This document shows, piece after piece, positions 44,912 to 61,751 of a stretch of 64,000 bases of DNA. Both the position numbers and the translations under genes were made by a program. Source of the DNA: Macrolepiota albuminosa. Its lineage: Eukaryota; Basidiomycota; Agaricomycetes; Agaricales; Agaricaceae. Below the pieces are notes generated by a model that had not been told where the DNA came from, did no database searches, and saw only the letters and a list, made by a program, of their open reading frames with translations. The stretch covers positions 186,001-250,000 of the forward strand of contig JAMWFC010000020.1 of the NCBI GenBank assembly GCA_027475525.1. The letters are read 5' to 3'. Within the stretch, counting starts at the first letter, position 1. Every line of letters begins with the position of its first letter.

Positions 44912-45324
44912 GATGGTGGTTGAAGGTCAAGATGTGGTTCAACCAGCTTGAACCACTCTCAAATATATCTAAACATGGTCACATGACTCTGTCTGTATTG
45001 CCACATGCAACTTACTTGTTTCTGACTAAAACAAGAATAAACCTGAAAAATTAGAGATGCTTAAAAAACTGTCTCAATGAGTGAATATTTTAAAATGGCT
45101 ATTGCTCCATCAGTTTTAATTTTAATTACATAGGCATAGGTTTATTTTGTAGCTACAATGCCATATTATCTTACATGAGTGAATCAGGATTTTAGGTACT
45201 TCTCATCCTTCATGTCAATGTCATCTTTTAAAAAGTATAAAACCTTAGGACAGTTTTTTGAGCCACTGTAGTATGGGACAACTGTTTCATGGGAACAATA
45301 GATTAGTCACTAAACAGGTGGCCT

Positions 45325-45400
45325 AACAGTTATCTGGTCTGTATTATTGAGTACATGCTCCTGCTCTGGAGGTTGTGGGTTCAATTCCTGCACATGCATG
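45325..45400 (+). repeat. tRNA-like SINE fragment
   Basis: A-box-like GGCCTAACAGTTATCTGG and B box GGTTCAATTCC at tRNA-like spacing, but no pairing acceptor stem. It differs from the 25.7-26.6 kb family. Confidence 0.5.
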
Positions 45401-47435
45401 AGTACTGTAAAGCCCTGTGAATACAGTGTCATATGTCATACAAGAGTCTGGCCTTTATAAAGTCAGTTTGATGAGAAGATATCTCTGCTCTTGGAGGGCA
45501 TATTTGGCAGTATAATCATGTGATTGGGAGTCTTGCCTTAGTAAAGTTAGTTTGCAGGGGAAATATCTCTACTCCTTATCATGGTTCTGAATAGAATTAG
45601 GATCTATCCTCAAATGCAGCAATGCACTGAGAAGATAGAAACAATAAGCAGAGAAATTGTCCTGATCATAAGCCAACCATTAGGATGGGCTATCTCTCCT
45701 CTGATTGGCTAGTCAGTGGCATTAGTCTTTGGTAGTAGGAAGGCAGAGCCAAATTGCAAAATAAAGCCTGTTTAAACAACTCCAACTCTGACAATGTGAC
45801 CAGAAGCAAGTTGGTAGGCTGAAAGACAAGGTGTAGAGTGGGAACACATGGGAATCCATACTTAGGCATCAGCAAACCATATGCCCTGTAACTAGAAGCT
45901 GAATGGCCAGTTTAGTCCCTGGCTTAGTAGGTGGATGGTATCAAACCCAGGCAGTCCCTGGCCTCTAAATCAAGAGTACTAAATCCTACACCAGTTTGCA
46001 TGATTCTAATAAAAACAAAGTAAGGTTTGTCAAGCAATAAATCAAACTTCTTTTGTAATTTAAACAGGGTCACATGATATCTATTTTCAGAACTTGCTTT
46101 GTGTAAAATTTTCATTTGTTTCTTTAATCCTTTATCCACCATGTCTAATGCTGAACTCTACCAATGGGTTGTTGACACAGATGTTTGAGTATTATACCTT
46201 GCTCACAGGAGAGACCTTGGTAAACTCAAAAGACAGCTGAAGAACTTGGTAAAATGCAAGCACTTCTTTCTAATATACATGCACTAACAGTTGTCCTGTA
46301 GACTGACATGTGGCTGATGATCAGCCAAATAAAAGATGTTAAGAAACTCTTCCTTGATGCCAGGAGAAGTTTCATCAACAAAGTCATTCCACTACTCCAG
46401 AGCAAGCTTTCTGACAAGGATATGACTAGGCAGTTGAAGAACAGTGCAAATAAATGGGCCCAGAAAAGTGGAAGAGGGGGAGAACAAAGTAAGGGCAAAG
46501 AACAACCTGATTTGTTGACTGGCATGAAAAGAGCAGATAGATCATAGGCCAGCAGCAGGAGATTTATCTGGTCTGTCACCAATGTAGTATTTGAGGGCAA
46601 ATATTACTTGTAGTCTTAAAAAGTTGCCTCTAATCCTCAGAAGTCATATTGATGTCAATATCTTCTATGCCTACAAAGACAATAATGAAAATTAAAGGCT
46701 TTGAAGTTAAGTCTCTATGTTTTATTTGTCTACTTATTAATACATATCATGCTATCCAATTCTTAGATTTATGTTGATAAACACTAATATATATGATCAA
46801 CTTCCTCAATCATTGGAAAACCCCTCTCTTCAAACTGTTGAGAGACATTCTACTAGGCCACTGTTGGAATATCTCCCAACACAAACTCACTCAAAAGCTC
46901 AACTCATTTAAATTTGAGCTCAAGTTTCATATAAATAGTAGCTAAAATTTCTCTTTCTGCTTCAGTAATTGTGCTATTGATCTCTTTTTGACTATTCAAT
47001 TTTATAAACAGTCATTGACAAAACTCTACTGTAGACCTTGGTATTGCCATGCACTGCAACGGCCCATCCCTATTGATGACTGTTATTTACATGAGTCCTA
47101 AAGTAAGAATCCTTTTCGGAGGCCTCTTGACCACATAGTTAGCGAGTCCTCCATGTGGTCAGACCCTTACCTTGAGATTCCAAGCCGTCTTCGACACGGT
47201 CCATGTTTGGCAGAGGCTGGGTCGCATATAGTAGGTGAAGGCTCTCTCCGTTTCTCTTCTACCTGTCATGGCACAGGTCCCATGCCTACTGATTGAAAGG
47301 GTCTCAGAAATACCGCTTGTAGACGGATTTTTCAAGCAGATGCCAGCTCAGTCGTAAACGACAAATCGGGTGACTGTCTATCGTTGACCCCTCACCTTGG
47401 GTCAGTTGACGTGTATGACGAGTATCGCGCATGAT
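45401..47435. other. Repeat-derived region, no gene supported
   Basis: AT-rich with short ORFs: 46308-46547 plus is Lys/Arg-rich (NKVIPLLQSKLSDKDMTRQL), and 45924-46142 minus is Lys-rich. These resemble decayed element remains but match no family I know. From about 47040 base composition shifts to that of the right gene-rich arm. Confidence 0.4.
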
Positions 47436-47439
47436 ATTT

Positions 47440-48146
47440 CTAGCGGCAGCGGAATTGATGGATACTGACCTTATCTAACATATCCTCATCGAGTTTTTTA
47501 GATGGATTAATCAGGGTGTGATAGTAGACTGGGGCCTGTGACAACACAAATACCTTTTTCCACGGCGCGTCTTCGGAAAGAGTATCATGCGCGACCGAGG
47601 TGTGCGGAGATCGTGCGCCACCCCATAGGCCAGAAAGGTCGAGGGCCGGTTGTGGTGCCAAGTGGAAAGAGTAGATGCGAAGGGGATCAGATCCGGCATT
47701 GCGCAGTCGTAGAAACTGTGCCTGTCAGTACACTAAGAATCTGACTGGTTTTCAATGCATTTGGGTTCTTCGTTAGATGCAGCCATCCGAGGCCTAACTT
47801 TGAAACAACCTTGTCTTTCTGGCTCCATACAACAGTATTCAAAATCTCTACTCGGCGAGGAAGGTTTTGGTCAATGTTAATGACGTAAGAGAGCGGCCAA
47901 GCGCTCGCGAGTCTGAGGAGCATGGGGCGCACGAGATGGGTATGAGAGCTTACGCCAAAGCATGTCCGCGCCTCGTGACATTGAGTGTTTTGAGCGTGCT
48001 TTTGATTCGTGCCAGTTTTGAGAGGTTTGCGGATTGAGCCCGCTCAAGGCCCACTGGGATCGATTGGTAGGACTAGCTGGACAATTTGCAGGTCCATATG
48101 CAGTGAGGTCGGAAGCTGTCCTTTGTTGTGTGGGGTTAGTTATCAT
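47440..48146 (-). CDS. Unknown multi-exon protein, possibly truncated
   Basis: I do not recognise a family. Start ATG 48146 (MITNPTQQRTASDLTAYG). Exons join in frame by small introns to give ARSKHSMSRGADML, then LASAWPLSYVINIDQNLPRR, VEILNTVVWSQKDKVVSKLG, LHLTKNPNALKT, then FLRLRNAGSDPLRIYSFHL and a last part with DAPWKKVFVLSQAP and YYHTLINPSKKLDEDMLDK. The sequence reads as folded protein. The end is unclear: either a stop at 47440 or an intron after DMLDK with further exons lost in the repeat region to the left. No signal peptide. Confidence 0.42.
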
Positions 48147-48149
48147 TGG

Positions 48150-49122
48150 GAGGGATCTGTTTGTATATGTCTTAAATATACATCGACGCAGTAAGTAGAC
48201 TCATCGGTCAGAAACCATAGCAGACAATTTGAATCTGGCTAAGGTATGCGCCTATTATGGACTGTTGCGGGGCGTCCGAGATCTAGCCGCTACCAATACA
48301 AATCACGATACACACGTGACCACACTGGCTACAAGTAGTCATTCCCCTTAGAATGCATTCCTTACTTTGATCCATCTCGTTCTTAGGTACGTACATTGCT
48401 ACCCCGCTCTGTAGTACAAATATGCGAAATACATTATCGTTCTTGCGGTTCTTGTATTGGCGCCTTGCGAAGCACTGACAAGCCAACACTATATTCCGAG
48501 ATCTAGAATCGATCGAGGTTGTATGGAATTGAAGGAATTTTTTTTTGCTCAAAAATATTAGCCTTGTAACCTACCAGTTTTCAATTATCTGACTTACCGT
48601 GCCTCAGGTGCTATTGTGCGTCTGCAGTGTTCTTCTTCCATCCATTCCCGTCACACTTTGTCTTTGTAGGTTTCTTCTCCCTTTATATAATTTATGTGTT
48701 TGCAAAATTTGCTCCCAAATCTGTCCCCATCCTTTTGCCTTTGTCTTTGCAAGGCAAGTTTTTCTGTCTTTCTTTCAACTCGCCTTCTATTAATTGTGTT
48801 GTACTCCCTTCTTCTTGTTTTGGTGAAATTACTGGCCTGGCACATTAGAATGAAGTATACATGTCAATTAAACATATTTTTGTGCACCAAATTCTCGTTC
48901 CGTTTCCATTGCACTGTCGTCTCTTCTTCTACACTTCTCTTTTCCAGAATAAGCCGGGTCGGAACATCACTACTAGCACATAAAAATGGCAGAACTTCAT
49001 TAAGTGGACTTGGTTCAAGTTATTCTGCGTTTACTGTGCTGATATTTCACAAGGATTATAGGAACACCTTCTCATGCAAGTATTTACACTATTCCCCATG
49101 CAAATCACAGTTGATGGTCCCG
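48150..49122. other. Intergenic between unknown gene and amylase 3' end
   Basis: It contains several short ORFs, the longest 147 codons (48694-49137 plus) in T/C-rich sequence. None has a recognised domain or splice support; the latter overlaps the amylase 3' end in antisense. Confidence 0.4.
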
Positions 49123-53437
<4,315 letters not shown>

Positions 53438-54121
53438 ATGTCGGATCCGTCGCACGTCGTCTCTGTTCTTCTCAGGGAAGGTGTTATTCCAGATGTAGTG
53501 CCTGATTTCCAACCTACGGTCTTCTTTACACTCGTCTGGCCTGACGGCAAGGAAGCAACCTTGGGCAACTTCTTAACGCGCACGGACACGCTCGAGGAGC
53601 CTCAAATTCATCTTTCTTCCAGATTGTCGGATGAAGCCTCTACAATCTCATACACGCTAGTGATGACCGATCCTGATGCGCCTTCAAGAGCGGACCCAAA
53701 GTATAGGCAATTTCGTCATTGGGTGGTTCGTAGAACCCATCATGCATCTAGTTTGAGAGCTTGAACGATGGTGCAGATCACTGGCTTGAGGATACCACCT
53801 CTTGCGGAATCTTCGTCGTTCTTGCAGACACAGCCCTCAACTACACCATACCGTCCTCCCGGACCTCCACCTGGGAGTAAAGTCCATCGATACAGTCAGT
53901 ACTTGGTCTGATGAATGTTTATCATTCTGGAAACTCACCAGTTACTTCTAGCCTTCCTACTTTTCGAAGAACCCGAGTCTGGGGTTTCCATCCCGCCAGG
54001 AGCTCCCGAGTATGGAGCAGCGCTCGAAGAAAGACGTAGTTGGAACGCTGTGGAGTTTGGAAACAAGTATGGGTTGAAGTTGGTGGGCGCGAACTTGGTC
54101 TTGATGCAGGCAGCAGAGTAA
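53438..54121 (+). CDS. Phosphatidylethanolamine-binding protein (PEBP/Tfs1-like)
   Basis: Three exons: 53438 to about 53730, 53783 to about 53907, and about 53952-54121. Motifs in order: [37 protein letters not shown], the anion-site loop [31 protein letters not shown], then [20 protein letters not shown] and [18 protein letters not shown], stop at 54121. DPDAPSR and GPPPGS-HRY are the PEBP ligand-pocket signatures. Yeast Tfs1 of this family inhibits carboxypeptidase Y and Ras-GAP; whether this one does is unknown. The third-exon acceptor is TTCTAG; using an earlier CAG would break the frame. It is cytosolic, with no signal peptide. Confidence 0.88.
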
Positions 54122-54536
54122 GCAGGATTAAACAAATAAACGTACAACGCGATGGTCTCTTTATTCGAAACTATAAGTACGAATATCAGATGTACATCTT
54201 TATGGATTTGAGCACATAACATGTAGCAAAAAGATTTATGCACAATGCTTGACCAATAGGGTGGTGTCAAGAGAATATAGCACAAATGATAACAAGGAAA
54301 ATGGTCATGCATCAAAAAAATGGTCAGTAATAGGGCGTCATGTTTTGTAAAGCATTACGTAGCAAGATCATGAAGAAGCGTAGAGATGAAGTGGGGGGGG
54401 CGTGAAATGTATGAACTATAAAAACAGCAAAAGAGAAAAAACTAGTGTATAGCTTGCGATGATCATGACATTAGAGATGATATACCTGCAAGGCAGGGCA
54501 AAGAGGGAAAGCAACGATTGCGAGACTCAAACACGG
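54122..54536. other. Intergenic between convergent PEBP and large gene
   Basis: Convergent 3' flanks, AT-rich, with a G run at about 54392. It shares the phrase ACAACGCGATGGTCTC with about 53108 (another trace of the local duplication). Confidence 0.4.
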
Positions 54537-57500
54537 ATCGGCCGTGCCGTGGACACAGGTTTCAAGCGACCACGAGGACGAGGACGGTTGATTCTCAGAG
54601 AATCGCCGGAACTAGATGACCAGTCAATCATAGATCATCCATACCCCGTAAAACTGCACGTACGCTGTAAGAGTCCCTTGACCAACATTCTCTTTGAAAT
54701 CAATGGATGCATTTTCTTTCAAATCAGTGGATTTCTTGGTATTGCCGTTATTTCGTTTCGTTGACCCAAGAGCATTTCGCCGTTGAGCAGAACCAGCACG
54801 AGCTCGAACATGAGTAAGCGGCCCAATAACATTCTCTTGCTTGGGTCCAGCATCTTTCATCACAGGGACAGGCAACATTGACTTGAATCCATGCAAAGGC
54901 GCGCTGGATGCAATGTTGGTATTGATCGGTTTTTGCTGCAGGACAAGAGGCGGCGAGGGGTTCTTCGCGGGGTGAACATTCTCTGCCGGGGATGGAAGAA
55001 TGGCCTTGCTCACGCGGGTTTGCGGATACGGCGATGGGCGAGAGGATGTTCGGGGCCGAGCTCTTCGAGGCCGAAGCTCGGAAGGCAGAGGACCGTAATT
55101 CTTGACCGAGTGTTCAAGGAGCGCTTGCATACCTGCTGGGTGTCTAGGAGGTTCAAATGCTATACATACAAAGGGAGCAATAAGTACAGCTCAGCGAAAA
55201 CCGGTTCCAAGTCAACTTACACTGAACGGCAAAGATGGACGATGGAGTATCGCGCCAAATACGCTTGCTTTCAACCACGGTCGTGTGTGCTTCGTCCCTG
55301 AGAGCATAATACTTCCTGAGCGTCAATGTTCCACTTTCGTTGTTCAAAATATGACGACCAAGGCGGACTGTATCACTCTCGGACTCTAGCGGTCGGCAGA
55401 TGGTAGGGGTGTCCATCATGGAAGGCAGGTAGGTCTTGTGAGACGATGGTGAATTCATCTTCTCTTCCTCGATTGTTTCGTAAACTGATGAACGGGAGGC
55501 CTGAGTACGGCGACGGTGACCATGGCCGCGAGCACGAGCACGGACTTGATGCCTGGCCAACGTCGGCAAGGGATGCGTGGCATCAGCAAGGGCAACGTTG
55601 ATATCGTTCCAGTCAATGCTAGATTGTGAACCCTCGTCCATGGACGAAGAACCATCGCATGAAGAGAGCGGCGGCGTGTCTCCGCCAGAGCTGGAGGTAC
55701 ATGTGCTAGATCTCGAGCGGCTTGCTGGTCTAGGACGGCTGAACAAGGGGACATTTGGCACTGAAATCCAACATTTAAGAAATCCACAAACTAACTACAT
55801 ACGAAAGCGCGACTCACATGAACTTTGTACATCTTCTCCTTCCCCAACAAGAACAGTTTCACCCACACTCTGTTGCTCACGCAACGCGTGTTTGGGCTTG
55901 ATCAAGGAGGGCGAAGAAGTCGACGCGACGGATAGTTTTTCTACAATCCTCGCCCTCTTCGGGGACTCGCGGGACTCGCTGGCGAGGGGCCGGATCTTCA
56001 CCAAAGGCGACGGAATGGACGATTTCTCCACAATCCTTGCCTTGTTAGGAGAGTCGGGGAACTCCTTGGACACGTCCGATTCTTGACTTTGAATCTCCGA
56101 GTGTTTTCTCTTGATTCTCGGGCATGGTGACGCGTCAATGGACCTACGACGGACATGGCCTCCTCCGAGCATCTACGAGGGGAATAAATTTCAGAAAGTC
56201 AAGACGAGTACGAAAAACTTACACTGATCATAGTATCATCTTCTCTCACAGGCGGGTTTCCAGGATTCAAGCTAATGACAGAAAGAGGCCGATACCTAGG
56301 CACCTCGAGCTGCGCACCATTCGCAGCCTGCGAGTCGTCGTCATCGCATCCAAACACTGAGTCCAAACACTTTCTCTCAAACAGCGAGTCGTCCGCCAAC
56401 TGGGGCTCATGATCAATAATCGAGTCAAACTCAAACGAGGACCTATTAGCCGCAAGGTTCTCGGTCGCGTCGTCGGGCGTGGGACAAGCCGAGATCGCAC
56501 CAAGGGACACACAATGGTCGTCCACACCACCACCACTATCGAGCACCGCATCAAACATCTTGTCGCCGATACCCGGACGACCAAGCCTCATCGCCGAAAA
56601 ATCGCTATTCACCGAATCAATCGAGGACTCCTGACGACGATGCCTCGCCCAAACCGCCCGCCCGCCGCTCGCTCCATGCGTGACGTACGACAAAGCGACA
56701 GACTGTGCGCTCGACGCCGAGTCGCTGCGCCGATGATGGGACCCAAAGCCGCGATTGAACAAGCTCACAGGAGGAGGCGGCGCGAGCGACATGCCAGACT
56801 CGCGACGGCTCTGTCGACGGCTCACCGATGTCCTGAAATAGAAACTCGAAGCGTCGCTCGCGACGCGCTTGCGCGGCTGGCGATGGATAAACGAGAACGT
56901 ATCATCGACCGTCATCGACATCGAGATCGACAAGTCCTCCGACGAGGGGCTTTCCCTGAGACTGGGCAGCCCATAATCAAAGGGATCCGCCAGGCCATAA
57001 TCGTGTGCGTTGCCGTAGGACGACACGGATGCGATACTGAGCATCGAGTCCCGCTGGCGGGAGTTGCCAACGCGTCGAAAAGCCGGGGGGTAAAACGACT
57101 GGTCGCCGCTAAACTCGAACCCGCGGCGCACCTCATCAAACGACTCGAATCCCGCAAAGCTATTCCCCGACGAATGGCGCGAATGACGATACTGGCTCTG
57201 CGCGTATGCCCATGCGCGCCGCGGGACGCTCGAATCCGAGTTGACACGCAGTCGGGCGGCACTGGGGGCCTTGCCGAAAACCGACTTGAGCACCGAGTCG
57301 TCCTCGAGCATCAGCGAACTTGAGTTGGACAACGACCGGACATGATGAGGCGGGGGGATTATATCAGCCAGAGTCTTTGGCGGCGACGGCGACGGCAGCG
57401 CAGGTACTGGGGGAACGCCGTCCTTCGGGAGACCACCAAACTTGAACGCCTTGTTCAGCTGCCCATCCGAGGGTCGCGGGCGAAAACAAGGCTTCGGCGA

Positions 57501-60500
57501 CACATCAGCGTCGGACATGACAACGTCATCCTCATCCTTAACGCGCGAGAAACTAAAACCCGCGTCCAACTCACCACCCTGTTCACTTTGTCCGATGTGT
57601 ACCAAATGCGGCGGGAGCTTCGGCACAGGCGGCACCTCTGCCGCAAACGCATACCTCAAATCAACCTTTGCCGGCGTCCTAAACGCATTCTCCAACTGCT
57701 CAACAAACGACTGCCGATCCGACGCGCCAGACTCATTCAGCTTCCTAATCTCCGCCGTGAAATCAAACGACTTCTTGGTGCTATCGATATCGAGATCCTC
57801 ATCGGACGACATGGCATCCGCGTCCCGCGTGAACACACACCTATTCTCCTCGTCAAAAAACTCAGTGCGGAAAGTCGGAATGTCCAAAGCGGGCAAAGGC
57901 AGTACACGTCCAGAAGAATCCACCATCTCATCATCCACATCCCCCTCCTCCCTACCCAACTGAACATCCTCTCCACCAAACCCACTCATCCCCAATATCC
58001 TTCTCCTCTGAGCACGATCACCCTCTTCGTCCACCTCCATGGGCATCCCCGCAGACGCCAGAACCGGAGTCGGAGCGGGGGAAGGGGAAGGAGAAGGAGA
58101 ACGTGCAGGAGACGGCGCGCGTCGGAACACCGGACTCCTCATGGGCGTCGGCCAACCCCCAGACCCAAAACTCGCCTCCGCGTCTCCACTCGACACCTCG
58201 GACACGGCCTTTGACCCCCTGCGAGACGACGACGAGCGCGACCCAAACGTCCTCAACGAAGGCGCACGCACACCTCGGACACGGCCTTTGACCCCCTGCG
58301 AGACGACGACGAGCGCGACCCAAACGTCCTCAACGAAGGCGCACGCACGGCTTCACCTCTCCCGCCGCCGCCGCAGTCGCAGTCGCAGTCACACCCGCAG
58401 CGGCGGCTTCGAACTGCGCTCTGAGCAACGCGATTGCGCCTCTTGATTTGGCTGGCCTCAGAGGCATGAACACAGGCTCCGGCTCCGGCTCTGGCCCAGG
58501 CGTCGTCATCGTCGTCGCGGTAGTCGTCGCGGTAGTCGCCACCGAGCGCCCCAACCGACACGTACGCTGCACAGGCGTCTTCTCCCCACTTGCCTCCCCG
58601 CCCTCATCTCCATCTTCATCCTCATCCTTATCCTCGTCAACAGGAGAAACACCATCTTTCGAAAACAACATCGGCCAAGGGGCGATTCTCCGTCCTATAG
58701 GCTGTACCTGTACCCCCTCCACCAAAGTCGTTTTCCCCTTGTCCTTCCCCTTGTCCTTGTCCTTCTCTTGGCCCATCACGCTCGCACTCGTACTCGCGCC
58801 CGTGATCGCAGCGACCGCATGACCAGGACCAGGACCGGCAGCGGCACCGCCACGCAGCGTGTTCCGCCGGCTCTGCGCATAAGGCCTCAACGAGCCTACA
58901 GACGGCACATCATGCGTGCTCCCGGATCTAGACCTCCCCTTCGTCATCATACTGGCCTCCACGTTAATACTGGCCTCCACGTTAGCGTTTGTGTTAGCGT
59001 TAGCGTTCGTGTTCGTGTTAGCGTCAGCATGCGTGGTCGCACTACCGCCCTCGTCAGTCCCAACTTCCACCCCCACCTCCGCCTTGGTCTTGGTCTTGGT
59101 CTTGGTCTTGCCATCATCCTTGATTTCGTCCTCACACCTCCTCCGCTGACTTCCAACACCAACACCAACAAACGGCGCCAAAACCGGCCTCAACGGCGTC
59201 ACAGTCACATCGGGCGTCGCAGGCGTCGCTTCCAGATCTAAATGATTAATAAGCTGCGCCAGGTCGTCCGTCGCCGCGTCCAGGATAGACAACACCCCTG
59301 TCACAATCACGAATCACGAATCCAAATCAGCGTCTTGCCCTCAAAGAAAAAGTAAAAGAAAAATGGAAGGGAAAAGGGAAAGGGCAAGGAAAGGAAAGAA
59401 AAAGAGACTAACCATCTGCACCCTCATACAACGCCCTAGGCCTACTCCTTCCATCCAACTGCTCAGAATGCCAACGATGCCTAGCCCGTCTCAACGGCGT
59501 CTGAATCTCCTTCTCTCCATCTCCATCTCCCTCTCCCTCTCCTTCTGCCTCTCCTTCGCCATCCACCTGCGTCTGCGTGTGCACCTCCAAACCCTCAAAC
59601 ACCTCCGAAACAAGCACCCTCCTCCCCTTCTTCCTCTTCCTTGTCCCCTCTCCCTCTCCCTCTCCCTCCCTCTCTTTCTCTTTCTCGCGCTCCTTCTCCC
59701 TCTCTTTCTCGCGCTCGCGCTCCTCACGCTCCCTCCTCCTCGCCACACGCCCACTCTCCAAACACCCCTCGTCCCAACGCACACTACACCCACTCCCGCT
59801 GGACAACCTGCTTCCCCTCCCGCTCGACACCTCCGACACGACCGATTCAGGCCGCAGACTCTCCGTCACCGTTCCCGTGCCTGTTCCAGCACCCAAGCCA
59901 GAGCCCGAGCACGAGCCAGAGCCAGAGCACGACCCCGAGCCAAAGCCAGAGCACGACCCCGAGCCAAAGCCAGAGCCCGCAGAGTCACGGCATATAACCA
60001 ATATCGGCTGTCCATCTACATAAACCAAACCCAGAATCAATCAGAACCTCGTGTTCCCCTCCAACGTACATAATATAATCATACTCACCAGACGACTTCA
60101 CACCCGCACTCGCACTCACAGCCGGACTCGTTATACCCTCGCGCACAGACGCGTTGGTCTTACTCTTACTCATCCCCATGCCCATCCCCATGCCCATGCT
60201 CAAGCCGATAGTAGAGGGCAGGCCTAGTCCCAGGCCTAGTATACTCCGTTTCTTGCTCCCGAGGCTTTTCTCTTTCTCTTTCTCTTTCTCTTTGTCTTTC
60301 TCCCTCTCGGGCGTCGCAGACCCAACTTCGAAACTACTCGTCGACCCTCGGGCACGGACGCGGCGCAGCGTCGGCGTAGGAGTCTCGTCGTCGCAGACCC
60401 AACTTCGAAACTACTCGTCGACCCTCGGGCACGGACGCGGCGCAGCGTCGGCGTAGGAGTCTCGTCGTTCGTCTCGGCTTTCTTCTTCTTCTTCTTCTTC

Positions 60501-61600
60501 GTCTTCGGTTTCGTATTCGTGGCCTTGTGCGTGTCCTCTTTTTCCTTTTCCTTTTCCTTTTTGGATTTTCTCAGCTTCCTCCCTTCTCCCTCTCCCCCTC
60601 CCCCTCCCTCTGTCTCTGCGTATAACTCTCCGTCAAGCGTCGGACCACCCCCGCCCTCGCCTTTCTTTTTCTTCTTCTTCTTCTTCGTCGTCTTATCTTC
60701 TTCTTTGAGACTAGCCCTCTCTATAAGCTGCCCATTCTCATCGACCCCGGCCCCACCTCCACCGCGGTCGCCGCCGCCGCCACCGCGTAACTGCGCCCAG
60801 CTCCCGATGCGGGCCAACGACCGCATCGAGCGTATCGCGCGGAGCGCGATTGAGCCTTGGTTGTGGTGCTGGTTGTGATTTTGAGTTTGGGTCTGGGTCT
60901 GGGTGTGGCTTTGGGTGTGGGTTTGGGTGTGGTTCGGTTTGGGTGTGGGCGTGGCGTCTGGCCCTGAGAAGAGCCCGACGAGGGTGCGAGAGCGTCCGCG
61001 GGTGCGTGTTTGGGATTTCGTCGTGGTCGTGGGGGCGCCTTGGGATTGGGATTCCTGTGGCGCAGGCGCAGGCGCGGTACTCGAAAACAGGAAGTTGGCA
61101 CCGAGGGAGTTGAATCGGGTGCGCAGAGTCTCGGGCTGTTGTTGAACGGTTTTGAACGGTTCGGGTGCTTACCCAACCTCGTTAGCTTCAAAATCGAAAA
61201 TCACGGAGGATTGCAACGCACTCATTGACCTTTGTCGTGCCGCACGCTTTTCTTTAGAATCAGCACGGCCACGCGTGATGCTCCACCACTTGGAGTCGTC
61301 CTTTGGCTCGTTGTCCTTGTCCTTGTCTGCGTCCTTGTCTGCGTCCCACTGGACAGCATCAAGCGGGGCCCTCCTCCTTTTCCTAACGACCACGACCTCG
61401 GCGATATCCTCGTCGTCAATACGCTTCGGGTCGACATAGACGTCGATGGGTGGCACCGACACGGGTACGGTGGCGAGCTTGAGACGAGACTTTTTGGGGA
61501 CGAGACGCCTGCGGGCCGGGGAGACGGGGGGCGCGAGTGTGCTCGGGCCGGATGCAGACGGAGTGGCAGAGACGAGGCGGATGGTTGGCGGCTGCTCCAT
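54537..61600 (-). CDS. Very large low-complexity Ser/charged-rich protein (unknown), about 2,000 residues
   Basis: I do not recognise this protein. Exons chain from MEQPPTIRLVSATPSASGP (ATG 61600) to SLRINRPRPRGRLKP ... RPIRV-stop (54537). Distinct islands: KRRRAPLDAVQWDAD; ETLRTRFNSLGANF; RGRSRTLVGLFSG; SIALRAIRSMRSLARIGSWA; YVDGQPILVICRD; VLSILDAATDDLAQLINHLD; GEVKP-GSKAVSEVSSGD; FGSGGWPTPMRSPVFRR; LDIPTFRTEFFDEENR. Between them are Lys, Glu/Arg (EREKEREKEREKEKE), Gly/Ser and Thr/Asn runs. No membrane or catalytic motif. The mix of Ser-rich phospho-site-like stretches suggests a regulatory or scaffold protein; that is inference. Two 77-bp duplications (58193, 60312) break it; with one copy removed the neighbouring exons join in frame. 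The start is shared with CHK1 through a 151-bp divergent promoter. Confidence 0.6.
58193..58346. repeat. Perfect 77-bp tandem duplication #13
   Basis: Unit begins ACACCTCGGACACGG. In the large gene the 77 bp include a likely ~57-nt intron (GTGCGT...CGCAG on the minus strand), so the intron would be present twice. Confidence 0.95.
60312..60465. repeat. Perfect 77-bp tandem duplication #14
   Basis: Unit begins CGTCGCAGACCCAAC. Removing one copy joins STSSFEVGSATPEREKDKE in frame with the downstream GMGMGMSKSKTNAS exon part. Confidence 0.95.
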
Positions 61601-61751
61601 TGTGGCGCGCCTCTGTCCCTCGAGGGAGGAACCCACACAAAAGATCAAGTTCAACCATAGATCACGCGACTCGAGTATCCATAGATGTACCACGTGACCG
61701 CGAGTAAAAAAAGCGTGAATGAAGTGCACGTGCTCAGCCACGCCTACGCCC
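61601..61751. promoter_or_regulatory. Divergent promoter of CHK1 and the large gene
   Basis: Only 151 bp separate the two start codons. It contains CACGTGACCGCG and a second CACGTG (GTGCACGTGCTC), E-box-type palindromes 40 bp apart. No TATA box is seen. Confidence 0.55.

Larger units (their letters stand above)
43610..45268 (-). mobile_element. Tc1/mariner transposon with 225-bp terminal inverted repeats
   Basis: The ends are CAGTGGCTTAAAAAACTG and its complement, each flanked by TA (43608-43609, 45269-45270), the Tc1/mariner target. The inverted repeats extend about 225 bp inward (to about 43834 and from about 45044). Each has a second, inverted copy of the terminal motif at its inner edge. 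A transposase pseudogene fills the interior, and a 77-bp duplication lies within it. Without the duplication the element is about 1,580 bp, a normal Tc1 length. Confidence 0.92.

Noticed and set aside
45325..45400. A second tRNA gene
   Set aside because: A and B boxes are present but the acceptor and anticodon stems do not pair, so I call it a SINE-like fragment.
56409..58214. Long plus-strand ORFs (304 and 290 codons) rich in Arg and Pro
   Set aside because: They are antisense shadows of the minus-strand large gene; composition (Arg/His-rich) and lack of domains show they follow from its codon use.
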